Origin: Prosthecobacter algae
GTDB taxonomy: Bacteria; Verrucomicrobiota; Verrucomicrobiia; Verrucomicrobiales; Verrucomicrobiaceae
Length of the DNA: 64,000 nucleotides
Direction: 5' to 3'
Assembly: GCF_039542385.1 (NCBI RefSeq)
Contig: NZ_BAABIA010000011.1
Span: forward strand, 124,001 to 188,000
The notes beneath the pieces were generated by a model, which saw nothing but the letters and a program-made list of their open reading frames with translations, made no database searches and had not been told where the DNA came from. This document shows, piece after piece, positions 19,107-28,104 of this stretch (the stretch's first letter is position 1; each line of letters opens with the position of its first letter). Both the position numbers and the translations under genes were made by a program.

Positions 19107-21134
19107 GTGGCCAAGAAATCTACCAAGACCGAAGACTCCTCCCCCATTTTGGCGGACAGCGCTCCTATCGAGATCAAACCGGTGGATGATCTCTACGGGG
19201 ACTGGTTCCTGGACTATGCCAGCTACGTGATCCTGGAGCGCGCCGTGCCGCACATCAACGATGGTTTCAAGCCGGTGCAGCGGCGCATCCTGCACAGCAT
19301 GGATGAGCTGGAAGACGGCCGCTACAACAAGGTGGCCAACGTGGTGGGCAACACCATGAAATACCACCCGCATGGCGATGCCAGCATCGGCGATGCCATG
19401 GTTCAGATCGGCCAAAAGGACCTCCTGATTGATATGCAGGGGAACTGGGGAAACATCCTCACGGGCGACAATGCGGCGGCCCCGCGATACATCGAAGCCC
19501 GGCTTTCCAAATTTGCGCTGGATGTGGTCTTCAGCCCCAAGGTAACGGACTGGGCCGCCAGCTATGACGGCCGTAATAAGGAGCCGGTGACCCTGCCGGT
19601 GAAGTTCCCCATGCTGCTCGCCCAGGGCGTGGAAGGCATCGCTGTCGGCCTGAGCTGCCGCATCCTTCCCCACAATTTCATCGAACTCTGCGATGCCAGC
19701 GTGGCCGCACTGCGAGGGGAAGAAGTGTATCTGGTGCCTGATTTCATCCAGGGCGGCATCATGGATGCCAGCGACTACAATGGCGGCCTCCGCGGTGGCC
19801 GCATCCGCGTGCGCGCCAAGATCGAGGAAGGCCAGAAAAAGAACACACTGCGCATTACGGAGATCCCCTTTGGCACGACCACAGGCGGCGTCATGGACTC
19901 GATCGTGGCTGCCAATGACAAGGGCAAGATCAAGATCGCCCGGGTGGATGACAACACGGCGGAGTTTGTAGAGATCATGGTGCAACTGCCCGTGGGCACG
20001 GATGTGGAGACGACCATCCAGGCCCTCTATGCCTTCACCGATTGCGAAGTGTCTATCGCACCGAATGCGGTGGTCATTCAGAATGACAAACCGCGCTTTG
20101 TGAATGTGAACGACCTGCTCAAGGAGAGTGCCGAGCACACCAAAAAAATCCTGGGTGAGGAACTTCAGATCCAGCTCAATGAACTGGAAGAAAAATGGCA
20201 CTTCAGCTCCCTGGAAAAGATCTTTATCGAGAACCGCATCTACCGGAAGATCGAAGAAGCTGAAACCTGGGAAGCGGTGATGGCCGCCATCTGGAAGGGC
20301 CTGAAACCACATCTGGGCATCCTCAAGCGTGAGGTCACCGATGACGATGTGGCCCGTCTGACGGAGATCAAAATCAAGCGCATCTCCAAGTTCAACAGCT
20401 TCGAGGCTGATGAACACATCCGCAATCTGGAGAAGGACATCGACTCGGTGCAGAAAAACCTGAAGCAGCTCACTCGCTTTGCCATCGCTCACTTTGAGCG
20501 CCTGAAAAAGACCTATGGCCCAGGCCGTGAACGCCGCACCGAAGTCAGCAGCTTTGACCGCGTGGCTGCTGCCCAGGTCATCATCGCCAACGAAACATTG
20601 TATCTGGATCTCAAGGAAGGCTTTGCTGGAACGGGATTGAAAAAAGAAGGCGAGCCGCTGTGCAAATGCTCGCCGCTGGATGACATCATCTGGTTCACCA
20701 AGGAGGGCACGATGACGGTTTCGAAGATCGCGCCGAAGATCCACGTGGGCAAGAGCATCGAATACATCAACCTTTTCAAAAAGGACGAGGAGGCAGTTTA
20801 CACCCTCATCTATCGCGATGGCAAAAACGGCCCGGTGCTGGCCAAGCGCTTCCGCATCGGAGGCATCACCCGTGACAAAACCTACTCTCTAGCCAAAGGC
20901 ACCGCCGGCACCAAGGTGCTGTTTTTCGCCCGGCATGAGAGCGAGGCGGAAAGCGATGCCCAGAACCTGTTAGTTCACCTGAAGCCGGCCCTTTATCTGC
21001 GCACGCTGTCGCTGAAGTTCCCTGTTGCTGCCCTGGCCATCAAGGGGCGCGACTCGCAGGGTAACATCGTGACCAAGCACGCCGTGGACCGCGTGGTGAA
21101 CGAGCGCAAATCAAGTGCGGGAGAAAGTGCCTGA
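19107..21134 (+). CDS. Type IIA DNA topoisomerase subunit A (GyrA/ParC-like, short form)
   Basis: DNA breakage-reunion subunit of a gyrase or topoisomerase IV. The winged-helix domain has the catalytic Tyr128 in APRYIEARLS, after KPVQRRILHSM and YHPHGD. A tower and coiled coil follow, then a shortened C-terminal region instead of the full beta-pinwheel, for 675 residues in all. VLAKRF followed by GGITRDKTYSLAKGT and the HPHGDASIGD stretch resemble the Bacteroidetes/Chlamydia ParC lineage. The residue matching quinolone-contact Ser83 of E. coli GyrA is Ala92. Translation starts at a GTG at 19107. No subunit B gene lies within the window. A paralogous full-length GyrA elsewhere is likely. Confidence 0.9.
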   Translation: MAKKSTKTEDSSPILADSAPIEIKPVDDLYGDWFLDYASYVILERAVPHINDGFKPVQRRILHSMDELEDGRYNKVANVVGNTMKYHPHGDASIGDAMVQIGQKDLLIDMQGNWGNILTGDNAAAPRYIEARLSKFALDVVFSPKVTDWAASYDGRNKEPVTLPVKFPMLLAQGVEGIAVGLSCRILPHNFIELCDASVAALRGEEVYLVPDFIQGGIMDASDYNGGLRGGRIRVRAKIEEGQKKNTLRITEIPFGTTTGGVMDSIVAANDKGKIKIARVDDNTAEFVEIMVQLPVGTDVETTIQALYAFTDCEVSIAPNAVVIQNDKPRFVNVNDLLKESAEHTKKILGEELQIQLNELEEKWHFSSLEKIFIENRIYRKIEEAETWEAVMAAIWKGLKPHLGILKREVTDDDVARLTEIKIKRISKFNSFEADEHIRNLEKDIDSVQKNLKQLTRFAIAHFERLKKTYGPGRERRTEVSSFDRVAAAQVIIANETLYLDLKEGFAGTGLKKEGEPLCKCSPLDDIIWFTKEGTMTVSKIAPKIHVGKSIEYINLFKKDEEAVYTLIYRDGKNGPVLAKRFRIGGITRDKTYSLAKGTAGTKVLFFARHESEAESDAQNLLVHLKPALYLRTLSLKFPVAALAIKGRDSQGNIVTKHAVDRVVNERKSSAGESA

Positions 21135-21164
21135 TCGCAGCGTAGTAGAGGGACTCTCCCCCTC

Positions 21165-22478
21165 ATGCGCCAGTTTCAGCTTCTCTTTCTCATCCTCAGT
21201 CCGCTCATGTCCGCCCAGGCGGATACGAAGATCGCCATGCGTGTGCTACGGGATGAATGCCTGGGCTGTCACAAGCCAGGCAAAGCCAAAGGCGGCCTGC
21301 TGCTGACGACGCGGGAGAAAATGATCCTGGGCGGGGACAACGGCGCTTCGGTGGTTCCAGGCAAAGCGGAAGAGAGCCCGCTGTACCAACTGGTGCTTGC
21401 GGAGGCGGACCCGCACATGCCGCCGAAAAAGCAGATTTCTAAAGCTCAAATCGCAGCTTTGGATGCGTGGATCAAGGCCGGAGCTCCGTGGGACGCCTCC
21501 GTCTTTGACGAACTGCCGAAGGCTGCACCGGTGACTCTGGCTCCCCTGCCCGCCACCTACCAGCCCGTGCTCGCATTGGCCATCTCCCCCGATGAAAAAC
21601 GGCTGGCCATCGCGGCTGGTTCGCGGGTGCATTTGCATGATCTTTCGAAGCCGGAGAATCCCCGAATCGGCAGTCTCAGCGGTCATGATGAAGCGGTGCA
21701 GTCTGTGGTCTGGACTCTGGACGGCAAGACGCTGATCACGGGCGGCTTCCGCCAGATCCGGCTGTGGGATGCTACCACGCAGCAAAGCACGGGCCAGATC
21801 ACCACCGCCTTTATCGGCAACCTGACGGCACTCGCCTTGACGGCGGATCAACGCACCCTTTTCGCTGCTGATGGTGAGGCAGGTGGTGCAGGTTTCATCC
21901 ACCGCATTGATCTGGTGGAGAAAAAGGTGCTGGCCACCTGGAAGGCGCATGATGACAACATCTATGCCCTGAAGCTTTCACCCGATGGCAAGGCCCTGGC
22001 CAGCGCTGCGGCGGACAAGCTGGCCCGCCTATGGAATATGGCAGATGGCAAGCTGATCTCCAGCTATGAAGGCCACACGAATCATGTGCTGTCGGTCGCC
22101 TTTAACAAAGACGCCACCCAACTGGCCACGGCTGGGGCTGATCGCGAGATCAAGGTCTGGGATGTCAAAAGCCGTGAGCAGGATGTGACGTTGGGCGATA
22201 AAAAGACGGCCTTTACCGCGCTGGCCTGGACCCCCGATGGCAAGGCCCTGGTGGCCGTGACCGAAAAAGGCGGCGGCAGCATTTACACCGAATTGAAAAA
22301 GCACGATGGTGCCCAGCGCAGTGACACGGCCAAGCAGGCCAAACTCGCTAGCGCCAGCGGTATGCTCTACAGCGTGGCCGTGACGGGCGATGCCAAAAGG
22401 GTCTTTGCCGGCAGCGATGATGGCAAGGTCTGGCTGTGGGACGGGTCTGGCAAACAAACGGGCAGCATCGCACCCTGA
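21165..22478 (+). CDS. Exported planctomycete-type cytochrome domain fused to WD40 propeller
   Basis: A 437-residue exported protein. The signal peptide is residues 1-19 (ending SAQAD). A heme-c-binding CLGCH motif at 32-36 lies in a PSC-type domain that also contains PGKAEESPLY and the MPPK segment typical of this family. Residues about 95-437 form a WD40 propeller, with repeats ending IRLWD, ARLWN, IKVWD and VWLWD. Such fusions are common in Planctomycetes and Verrucomicrobia; their role is unknown, with electron transfer or substrate recognition suggested. It starts 30 bases after the topoisomerase stop and may be read through from it, though no functional link is apparent. Confidence 0.85.
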   Translation: MRQFQLLFLILSPLMSAQADTKIAMRVLRDECLGCHKPGKAKGGLLLTTREKMILGGDNGASVVPGKAEESPLYQLVLAEADPHMPPKKQISKAQIAALDAWIKAGAPWDASVFDELPKAAPVTLAPLPATYQPVLALAISPDEKRLAIAAGSRVHLHDLSKPENPRIGSLSGHDEAVQSVVWTLDGKTLITGGFRQIRLWDATTQQSTGQITTAFIGNLTALALTADQRTLFAADGEAGGAGFIHRIDLVEKKVLATWKAHDDNIYALKLSPDGKALASAAADKLARLWNMADGKLISSYEGHTNHVLSVAFNKDATQLATAGADREIKVWDVKSREQDVTLGDKKTAFTALAWTPDGKALVAVTEKGGGSIYTELKKHDGAQRSDTAKQAKLASASGMLYSVAVTGDAKRVFAGSDDGKVWLWDGSGKQTGSIAP

Positions 22479-22557
22479 GCCTGTGCCAGGGGGACATCTG
22501 TCGCCGTGAAAGCTTGCATCCAGGGCGTATCCGCGTTCTCTTCGCGGCCATTGGCCT

Positions 22558-23913
22558 ATGAATGAAGATCGCTCCTCACGTCCGGGTGTTTCCTTGATTA
22601 CCGCCACGGCGGTGGTGGTGGCCAACATGATCGGAACCGGGGTCTTCACCAGCCTGGGTTTTCAGGTGGCGGACATTCCTTCCGGGTTTGCCATTGTCAT
22701 GCTCTGGACGGTGGGGGGCGTCTGCGCGTTTTGTGGGGCGCTGGCTTATGGGGAACTGGCGGCAGCCCTGCCCAGGTCCGGTGGTGAGTATCATTTTTTG
22801 TCGCGTATCTTCCATCCTGCCGTCGGGTTCGTTGCCGGGTGGCTTTCCTCCACCGTAGGGTTTGCGGCACCCATCGCGCTCGCGGCGATGGCCTTTGGCA
22901 ACTACTTCCAAGGGATATTTCCCCAGACTTCAGCCGTGCAGCTTTCCATCGGCGTGAGTGTGGCGGTGACCATTATCCACCTCTTTGGCATCAATGTGGC
23001 CGCGAGATTTCAGAACCTGGCGACTTGGGGGAAAGTGACCCTCATCCTGACCTTCATCGTTGCTGGGGCCCTGTTTGCCAGCGGGCAACCTGTGAGCTTC
23101 CTACCCGCCGCAGGGGACGGAACGCTGATGACCAGCAAGCCTTTTGCCGTCAGCCTCGTTTACGTCATGTATTCCTACGCAGGCTGGAATGCGGCCACCT
23201 ACATCACGGGTGAAATTCGTGATCCTTCACGCAACGTGCCCAAGGCCATCGCATTGGGGACAGGACTGGTGACCTTGCTTTATGTGGCCCTGAATGCGGT
23301 GTTTTTATACGCAGCGCCCATGGGCGAACTGGCAGGCAAACAGCAGGTGGGGCATGTGGCGGCCGATTTCATCTTTGGCAAACTCGGTGGCAATCTCATG
23401 TCCGGGCTGATCTGCCTGGGACTTGTTTCCAGCATCAGCGCCATGACCTGGGTGGGCCCCCGGGTGACGATGGCCATGGGACAGGACCTGGTGCTGCTGC
23501 GTCCGTTTGCCAAAAAAACGGCGGGCGGTGTACCTATTGTCTCCTTGCTGTTTCAGATCGGCATCGTTGTCACCCTGCTGCTGACTTCCAGCTTTGAACC
23601 TGTCCTGAAGTACGTGCAATTCAGCATCCAGCTTTGTTCCTTCGCCACCGTCGTCGGCCTCATGGTCCTGCGTTGGACTCAGCCTGATCTGCCACGTCCT
23701 GTGCGCTGCTGGGGTTATCCAGTGACGCCGCTTCTATTTCTGGGCATCAGCTTATGGATGCTCGTTTTCTTACTAATCGAGAGTCCCCTCCAATCGCTAG
23801 CAGGGCTGGCGACCATTTTGGTTGGGTTATTGCTTTATGCACTGTCCCCGAAGGCTGACAAAGCCAACCAGTCAAAATGCAGCGCGAGTGAAGTGAATCA
23901 TTGCAACAAATAA
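22558..23913 (+). CDS. APC-superfamily amino acid permease
   Basis: An integral inner-membrane transporter of the APC superfamily, 451 residues with about 12 hydrophobic segments. TM1 carries ANMIGTGVFTSLG, the unwound helix that binds the amino acid backbone in this fold. AYGELAAALPRSGGEY in TM2-3 and YAGWNAATYITGEIRDPSRNVPKAI in the middle are LAT/amino-acid-permease signatures. Substrate preference cannot be read from sequence. It starts 79 bases after the WD40 gene on the same strand. The C-terminal tail is hydrophilic and short. Confidence 0.9.
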   Translation: MNEDRSSRPGVSLITATAVVVANMIGTGVFTSLGFQVADIPSGFAIVMLWTVGGVCAFCGALAYGELAAALPRSGGEYHFLSRIFHPAVGFVAGWLSSTVGFAAPIALAAMAFGNYFQGIFPQTSAVQLSIGVSVAVTIIHLFGINVAARFQNLATWGKVTLILTFIVAGALFASGQPVSFLPAAGDGTLMTSKPFAVSLVYVMYSYAGWNAATYITGEIRDPSRNVPKAIALGTGLVTLLYVALNAVFLYAAPMGELAGKQQVGHVAADFIFGKLGGNLMSGLICLGLVSSISAMTWVGPRVTMAMGQDLVLLRPFAKKTAGGVPIVSLLFQIGIVVTLLLTSSFEPVLKYVQFSIQLCSFATVVGLMVLRWTQPDLPRPVRCWGYPVTPLLFLGISLWMLVFLLIESPLQSLAGLATILVGLLLYALSPKADKANQSKCSASEVNHCNK

Positions 23914-23961
23914 ACCAATTACCTATTGCGGTTTTTTTTCGAATTCAGTTAATCTCGAAAA

Positions 23962-24795
23962 ATGCAATATTCGTCCATGACACGGCGGGGGTTTCTGACC
24001 ACAGCAGCGGCTGCCTTTGGCAGCGCAGCCATCGGTGCCGCCCCTCCAGTGACGACACCGCTGGGCGTACCGCTGCGGCAGGAACCGCTGGCCTTCGATT
24101 TTGAGGAATTGGAGCCGTTCATGAAAGCCAGCACGTTGCGTCGACACTATTATGGGCATCACGCTGCTTATGTGAAGGAACTCGAAACGGCCCTGCAAGC
24201 AGAGGCAATGACCGTGGGCAATGTGGTATCCCTGATGCCAGGCATGGAAAGAATGATCCAGCCGCAGAGGTCGGATTCACGGATGCCTCTGGGCAGGTTG
24301 GTCAGCCAGGGGCTGTCCTTTCAGGCCCCCCAGCCTCTGTCCAAAGAAACGACTCAAACCATCCGCCGTGCTGGCGGTGGCCACATCAACCACACCGCTT
24401 TCTGGAGGTTTCTTTGTCCGCCAGATTCAGGCCCTTCCGGGCCGCAGGGGCGGGCTGCACGGGCCATTCAGGAAGATTTTGGCAGTGTGAAGGCTTTCCG
24501 GCAGGTCTTCAAAGAAGTGGCGATGGCCCAGCAGGGCTCAGGCTGGGCCTGGCTGGTTTATCGGCCGGATGGCTGCCTAGTCTGCTCCACCACGGCCAAT
24601 GAGGACAATCCGCTGATGAAAGACCACATCCCCTGGCATCAGGCAGGCAAACCGCTGCTCTCGCTGGATCTTTGGGAGCACAGCTACTGTGAGCAGTACC
24701 AGGCAGATCGGGAGCAATACATTGATGCTTGGTGGAAGGTTGTGAACTGGGAGTTCGTCAACCGCGCCTACAGCATTGTGACTGGCAAGGCCTGA
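23962..24795 (+). CDS. Tat-exported Fe/Mn superoxide dismutase
   Basis: Converts superoxide to oxygen and peroxide. The N terminus has a twin-arginine signal (MTRRGFLTTAAAAFG), predicting folded export to the periplasm. By alignment with E. coli SodA/SodB, metal ligands are His62, His144 (GGHINHTAFW), Asp236 and His240 (DLWEH). GSGWAWL is present near 192-198. The position of the MnSOD second-sphere glutamine (NQDSPL in E. coli) is Glu214 (NEDNPL), which is unusual, and Tyr-Tyr after the last ligand is replaced by Tyr-Cys. At 277 residues it is longer than usual because of the signal and an insert around residues 90-125. Metal choice is not predictable. Confidence 0.9.
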   Translation: MQYSSMTRRGFLTTAAAAFGSAAIGAAPPVTTPLGVPLRQEPLAFDFEELEPFMKASTLRRHYYGHHAAYVKELETALQAEAMTVGNVVSLMPGMERMIQPQRSDSRMPLGRLVSQGLSFQAPQPLSKETTQTIRRAGGGHINHTAFWRFLCPPDSGPSGPQGRAARAIQEDFGSVKAFRQVFKEVAMAQQGSGWAWLVYRPDGCLVCSTTANEDNPLMKDHIPWHQAGKPLLSLDLWEHSYCEQYQADREQYIDAWWKVVNWEFVNRAYSIVTGKA

Positions 24796-24879
24796 GGCCG
24801 GTCCATTTTCTGGTGCGTTTTCTTGTGGCAAGGTGGGCTGGGCTGATGCTGTATGGGCACTGCCCCCTTTCCCTGCCGC

Positions 24880-25971
24880 ATGAAAAGATTCCTCCTCAGC
24901 CTGTTGTGCCTTGCCCTTCAGCTTCACGCTGCGGCCCCGCCTGATCATCAGGCCCGTTTCCTGGCTGGCCTTTCTGTGGATGCCACCGAACTGGAGCCCT
25001 TGGCCCGCGAGGAATCCTGGCAAACGCATTCCGCCTCTTTTCATCGTGCCTGGCTGGACCTGGAAGACCGTCAGCTCTCCAAGATCCGGAACTGGATGCC
25101 AGCGACGCTGAACTACATATACGAAGATCCCAGCCCGCTGTTCTACACCTTTAGCGGCCCGGACTTTCTGTATGCCAATGCCTTTTTCCCCAATGCCAGC
25201 ACCTACATTCTCTGCGGGAGAGAGCCTGTGGGAACCCTGCCGGATGTCGCGGCCCTGAGCCCGGAATCCAGGGCAAGTGCGCTGGGGAATCTACGCACGG
25301 CCCTGAATGCGATTTTGAGCTTCAGCTTCTTCATCACGGCAGACATGAAGAATGACCTGAACCAGACCCAGCTCAGTGGCACCATTCCCGTTTTATACGT
25401 CTTCCTCTCACGTGCGGGCTGCCGCATCATCAGTGCCGAATTGGTCAAACTCAGCGCCGCCGGTGACCTGACCACCGACAAGTCCAAAACCCCCGGTGTG
25501 AAGATCCGTTTCATCGGCACCACGGGGAAGGAACAGACACTGTATTACTTCACCACCGACCTTTCAAACTGGGGCATCAAAAGCAATCCTGCTTTCATGG
25601 CCTTCTGCCGGAAGCAAGGCCAAGGAAATGGCTTCGTCAAAGCGGCTTCCTATCTCATGCACATGCCTGAATTTAGCGACGTGCGGGACTTTCTTCTCAC
25701 CAACACTCGACACATCATCGAAGACGACAGTGGCATTCCCCTGAAATACTTTGCCGGAGACCAATGGATGGTCAGCCTTTATGGCAACTATCCTGGCCCT
25801 ATCGAGCTTTTCAAACAGCACTTTCAAACCGACCTGGATGCAGCTTTCAGAGCTGGAGCCTCAGGCGATCTTCCCTTTGGGGTTGGTTACCAATGGAAGC
25901 CTGGAATTTCATCCCTGCTGGTGAGCACAGCCTTCCGTGCTGCGCCCAAGGCCCAGCCCGTGGAGGAATGA
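24880..25971 (+). CDS. Secreted protein of unknown function
   Basis: An approximately 363-residue exported protein starting at MKRFLLSLLCLALQLHAAA, a clear signal peptide; an upstream in-frame ATG at 24853 would add nine unlikely residues. I do not recognise the family. The body is soluble, with no membrane helix and only a few cysteines. It contains TFSGPDFLYANAFFP, SSLLVST and a GDLPFGVGYQWKP segment near the end, features that recur in uncharacterised verrucomicrobial secreted proteins. It lies 84 bases after the superoxide dismutase gene on the same strand and might be in the same transcript. Confidence 0.75.
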   Translation: MKRFLLSLLCLALQLHAAAPPDHQARFLAGLSVDATELEPLAREESWQTHSASFHRAWLDLEDRQLSKIRNWMPATLNYIYEDPSPLFYTFSGPDFLYANAFFPNASTYILCGREPVGTLPDVAALSPESRASALGNLRTALNAILSFSFFITADMKNDLNQTQLSGTIPVLYVFLSRAGCRIISAELVKLSAAGDLTTDKSKTPGVKIRFIGTTGKEQTLYYFTTDLSNWGIKSNPAFMAFCRKQGQGNGFVKAASYLMHMPEFSDVRDFLLTNTRHIIEDDSGIPLKYFAGDQWMVSLYGNYPGPIELFKQHFQTDLDAAFRAGASGDLPFGVGYQWKPGISSLLVSTAFRAAPKAQPVEE

Positions 25972-26220
25972 CGAAGGTGGGCAGCATGGTCCTGCGTGGC
26001 TTCTTTCTGGCGGCCTAACAAATATTGATCTATTTTTCGAGCGCTGCCTGCGCAATCGTTTGGCGGTGCTGTTTATGGATGAAAGCCGGTGCTCAAAGGG
26101 CTGCCTGCTCAGGGCTTCACGTGGCCTTGGCAAACGTCAGGCCTGATCTTATTCAAGGCCGTATCCGCATTGCATGACGGGAACTCTAAAAGGGGCGCTG
26201 GAAGTAACCTTTTAGACAAC
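25972..26220. other. Intergenic stretch without a recognisable gene
   Basis: Between the secreted unknown and the tRNA-Asp terminator I see no credible gene. It contains an eight-pair inverted repeat CTAAAAGG (26186-26193) / CCTTTTAG (26208-26215) with a 14-base loop, which may end the upstream transcript. Short open frames here have no start signals or family resemblance. Confidence 0.5.
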
Positions 26221-26252
26221 AAAAAACCCGTTCATTTCTGAACGGGTCTTTT
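26221..26252 (-). terminator. Rho-independent terminator of tRNA-Asp
   Basis: An eight-pair stem (ACCCGTTC at 26226-26233 and GAACGGGT at 26240-26247) with a six-base loop. On the minus strand it is followed by a T-run of six, 12 bases beyond the tRNA 3' end. The plus strand is followed by CTTTT, so it may act in both directions. Confidence 0.85.
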
Positions 26253-26263
26253 AACAAACTCAC

Positions 26264-26340
26264 TGGCGGAACGGACGGGACTTGAACCCGCAACCTCCAA
26301 CGTGACAGGCTGGCGCTCTAACCAATTGAGCTACCGCTCC
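26264..26340 (-). tRNA. tRNA-Asp (GTC)
   Basis: Reading the minus strand, the 77-base gene begins GGAGCGGTAGCTCAATTGG and ends in an encoded CCA. The acceptor stem GGAGCGG pairs with CCGTTCC (one G-T pair), the anticodon loop is CTGTCAC with anticodon GTC, and the T-arm contains GGTTCAAGTCC. It decodes Asp codons GAC and GAU. It is a single tRNA with its own promoter and terminator. Confidence 0.97.
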
Positions 26341-26363
26341 AGAAGCCTCGTGAGTGGACGGAG

Positions 26364-26391
26364 ATACTAAATGATGACGACCCTTTGGCAA
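26364..26391 (-). promoter_or_regulatory. Probable sigma-70-type promoter of tRNA-Asp
   Basis: On the minus strand, TTGCCA (26391-26386) and TAGTAT (26369-26364) are separated by 16 bases, with the tRNA 5' end 23 bases after the -10 box. Both hexamers are close to consensus. Confidence 0.5.
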
Positions 26392-26421
26392 GTAGAAAAT
26401 GATCTTCTTTTGAAGAATATT

Positions 26422-27072
26422 TCACTTTGTTTCCGGAGCCGCTTCGATCCCCACTTCGATGTCATCAAAGTAGATGGGGGTTTGCGAATACGGGGTGGCC
26501 CAGACACTGGCTTTCCCCTGCCCTTTCAGGCCCTTGTCCGTGTGCTTGATCTGGGCTTCCACAGGCTCTGCTGCATCGGCCGCCCAGGTCTTGCCGGTGA
26601 TGGTCCATTCATCTCCGGTTTTGCGCACTTCCAGCTTCATCCACAGCCACGCATCGGTAGTAAAGGTGAAGGGGATGCTGGCTAGGGTTTCATCGCTCTT
26701 CACCAGTTCCAAGGTCTTCTTCGGAGCATTGACAATGAGCCTGTAACCGCTCATGCCATGAACAGCCACGCCGAAGCGCGGATTGCTGCGTCCTTTCTTG
26801 CTGGCAAAGACCTTGGCCTTGATAACGGAATCGCCTGCCGCCGAGACAGCAAACTGGGCACTGGCATCCACGAGATTGTCGGGGGAAACCATGACGGCCT
26901 TGTTGCCATCCTTGGCTGCGATTTTGATGGTGCCATCCACCACGAAAACTTCCTTGGGAGGATCACCTTCCGTCCATTCATCGGAAGTGAAAGTGAAGGT
27001 CTTCAGGTCGGCACCGCAGGCTTGGGAAAGCAACAGCAGAGATGAGGCGAGGAGGGCAGGCGTTTTCATCAT
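26422..27072 (-). CDS. Secreted protein, probable concanavalin-like beta-sandwich
   Basis: A 216-residue exported protein with a signal peptide (MMKTPALLASSLLLLSQACGA). The body consists of alternating beta-like segments with WLWMKLEVRK, DEWTITGKTW and PIYFDDIEVG, the pattern of DUF1080/LamG-type carbohydrate-binding or glycosidase-associated sandwiches. The cysteine in SQACGA could alternatively be a lipobox, though LSQAC is a poor match. It starts 23 bases after the aldolase stop and is probably cotranscribed with it. Function is unknown. Confidence 0.7.
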   Translation of the reverse strand: MMKTPALLASSLLLLSQACGADLKTFTFTSDEWTEGDPPKEVFVVDGTIKIAAKDGNKAVMVSPDNLVDASAQFAVSAAGDSVIKAKVFASKKGRSNPRFGVAVHGMSGYRLIVNAPKKTLELVKSDETLASIPFTFTTDAWLWMKLEVRKTGDEWTITGKTWAADAAEPVEAQIKHTDKGLKGQGKASVWATPYSQTPIYFDDIEVGIEAAPETK

Positions 27073-27095
27073 GGCAGGGGATGAGCCAAACTCGT

Positions 27096-27890
27096 TTAGC
27101 GGAGGGGTTCTTTCAGAAGTGCCAGGGCTTCCAGTGCCGAGACATCCTCATGAACCACAGCCGAAAGGCTGCGGGCGATGGCTGCCGGATTCTGGTGCTG
27201 CCACACATTGCGACCAATGGCGATGCCTGAGGCACCTGCTTCCATGGCGTCTTCCGTCATTTTCAGCAGAGCGGCATCGTCGTTGAGGGATGCGCCACCC
27301 AGGATGATGACCGGGATCCACACTTGGTCCACCACCTTGCGGAAATCGCCCGGTTTGCAATCGATCGGATACGGAACCTTGACCACATCGGCGCCCAGTT
27401 CGGCGGCCAGACGTGCAGCAAAGGCGACGTTTTCCAGCGTGTACTTGTCGTTCTGGCCCAGGCCGTAAGGCAGGGCTTCAAGGATGACGGGAATGTCCAG
27501 GTCCATGCTGCTGCGGATGATGTCGGCACACTCCTGAAAGTTGATCCGCTCACTGATGGAGTTGGGATACAGCATGTTCATCACCGCATTGGCCCCCACG
27601 GCCTCGGCTTCTTCCACGCCATAAACATTGATGCTGCCGGCTCCATCGCCCGTGATGCGCGTGTTGTACACGTCGGTGCGCAGGCAGATGCCCTTGCCAG
27701 CCATGGAATCTGCGGCACGCATGGCCACACCGAGGTTCATCACATAGCCGTCCACGTAGGGGCTGACGGAATCAATCAAGGCGAAAGGATTCTCCATGCC
27801 CGGTACCGGGATGGCCACTGCGTGGTCAATCGGGAGAATGACGGTCTTGCCGTCGCGGAAGAAGATTTCAAGATTTTCTTGGCGGTTCAT
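27096..27890 (-). CDS. Class I aldolase of the DhnA/FbaB/LsrF family
   Basis: A 264-residue TIM-barrel class I aldolase. IDHAVAIPVPG near residue 21, the probable Schiff-base Lys171 in VVKVPYP, GGASLNDD and the phosphate-binding ASGIAIGRNVWQ define the FbaB/LsrF/DeoC-like group. These enzymes act on fructose 1,6-bisphosphate, phospho-AI-2 or aromatic-pathway precursors; the substrate cannot be fixed from sequence. Cytoplasmic. It is the first gene of a pair with the secreted protein 23 bases downstream. No lsr transport genes are nearby, so an AI-2 role is not supported here. Confidence 0.85.
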   Translation of the reverse strand: MNRQENLEIFFRDGKTVILPIDHAVAIPVPGMENPFALIDSVSPYVDGYVMNLGVAMRAADSMAGKGICLRTDVYNTRITGDGAGSINVYGVEEAEAVGANAVMNMLYPNSISERINFQECADIIRSSMDLDIPVILEALPYGLGQNDKYTLENVAFAARLAAELGADVVKVPYPIDCKPGDFRKVVDQVWIPVIILGGASLNDDAALLKMTEDAMEAGASGIAIGRNVWQHQNPAAIARSLSAVVHEDVSALEALALLKEPLR

Positions 27891-28104
27891 AACGAGACCT
27901 TACGGATGGCGGCGGATGCGTGGGGTGTAAAGTGAGGAAACGATGGCTCGAAGCTGCGACCTTGCCGATCCTGACACAGCGAAAGGGCAGAAAAAGATGA
28001 TTGGCAATGGCTGCTGCGGACCTCTCATTGCTCAGGAGGTTCGACGGGGGCAACTTCAGGGGGAACTCTTGCTGGGCAAATCTCTGATGATCGATGTTTT
28101 CGAA

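Noticed and set aside
18900-20744. A 614-codon open frame on the minus strand opposite the topoisomerase gene
   Set aside because: It runs antisense to a clearly conserved GyrA/ParC gene and its His/Val/Asp-rich translation resembles no family; it is a GC-rich codon-bias shadow.
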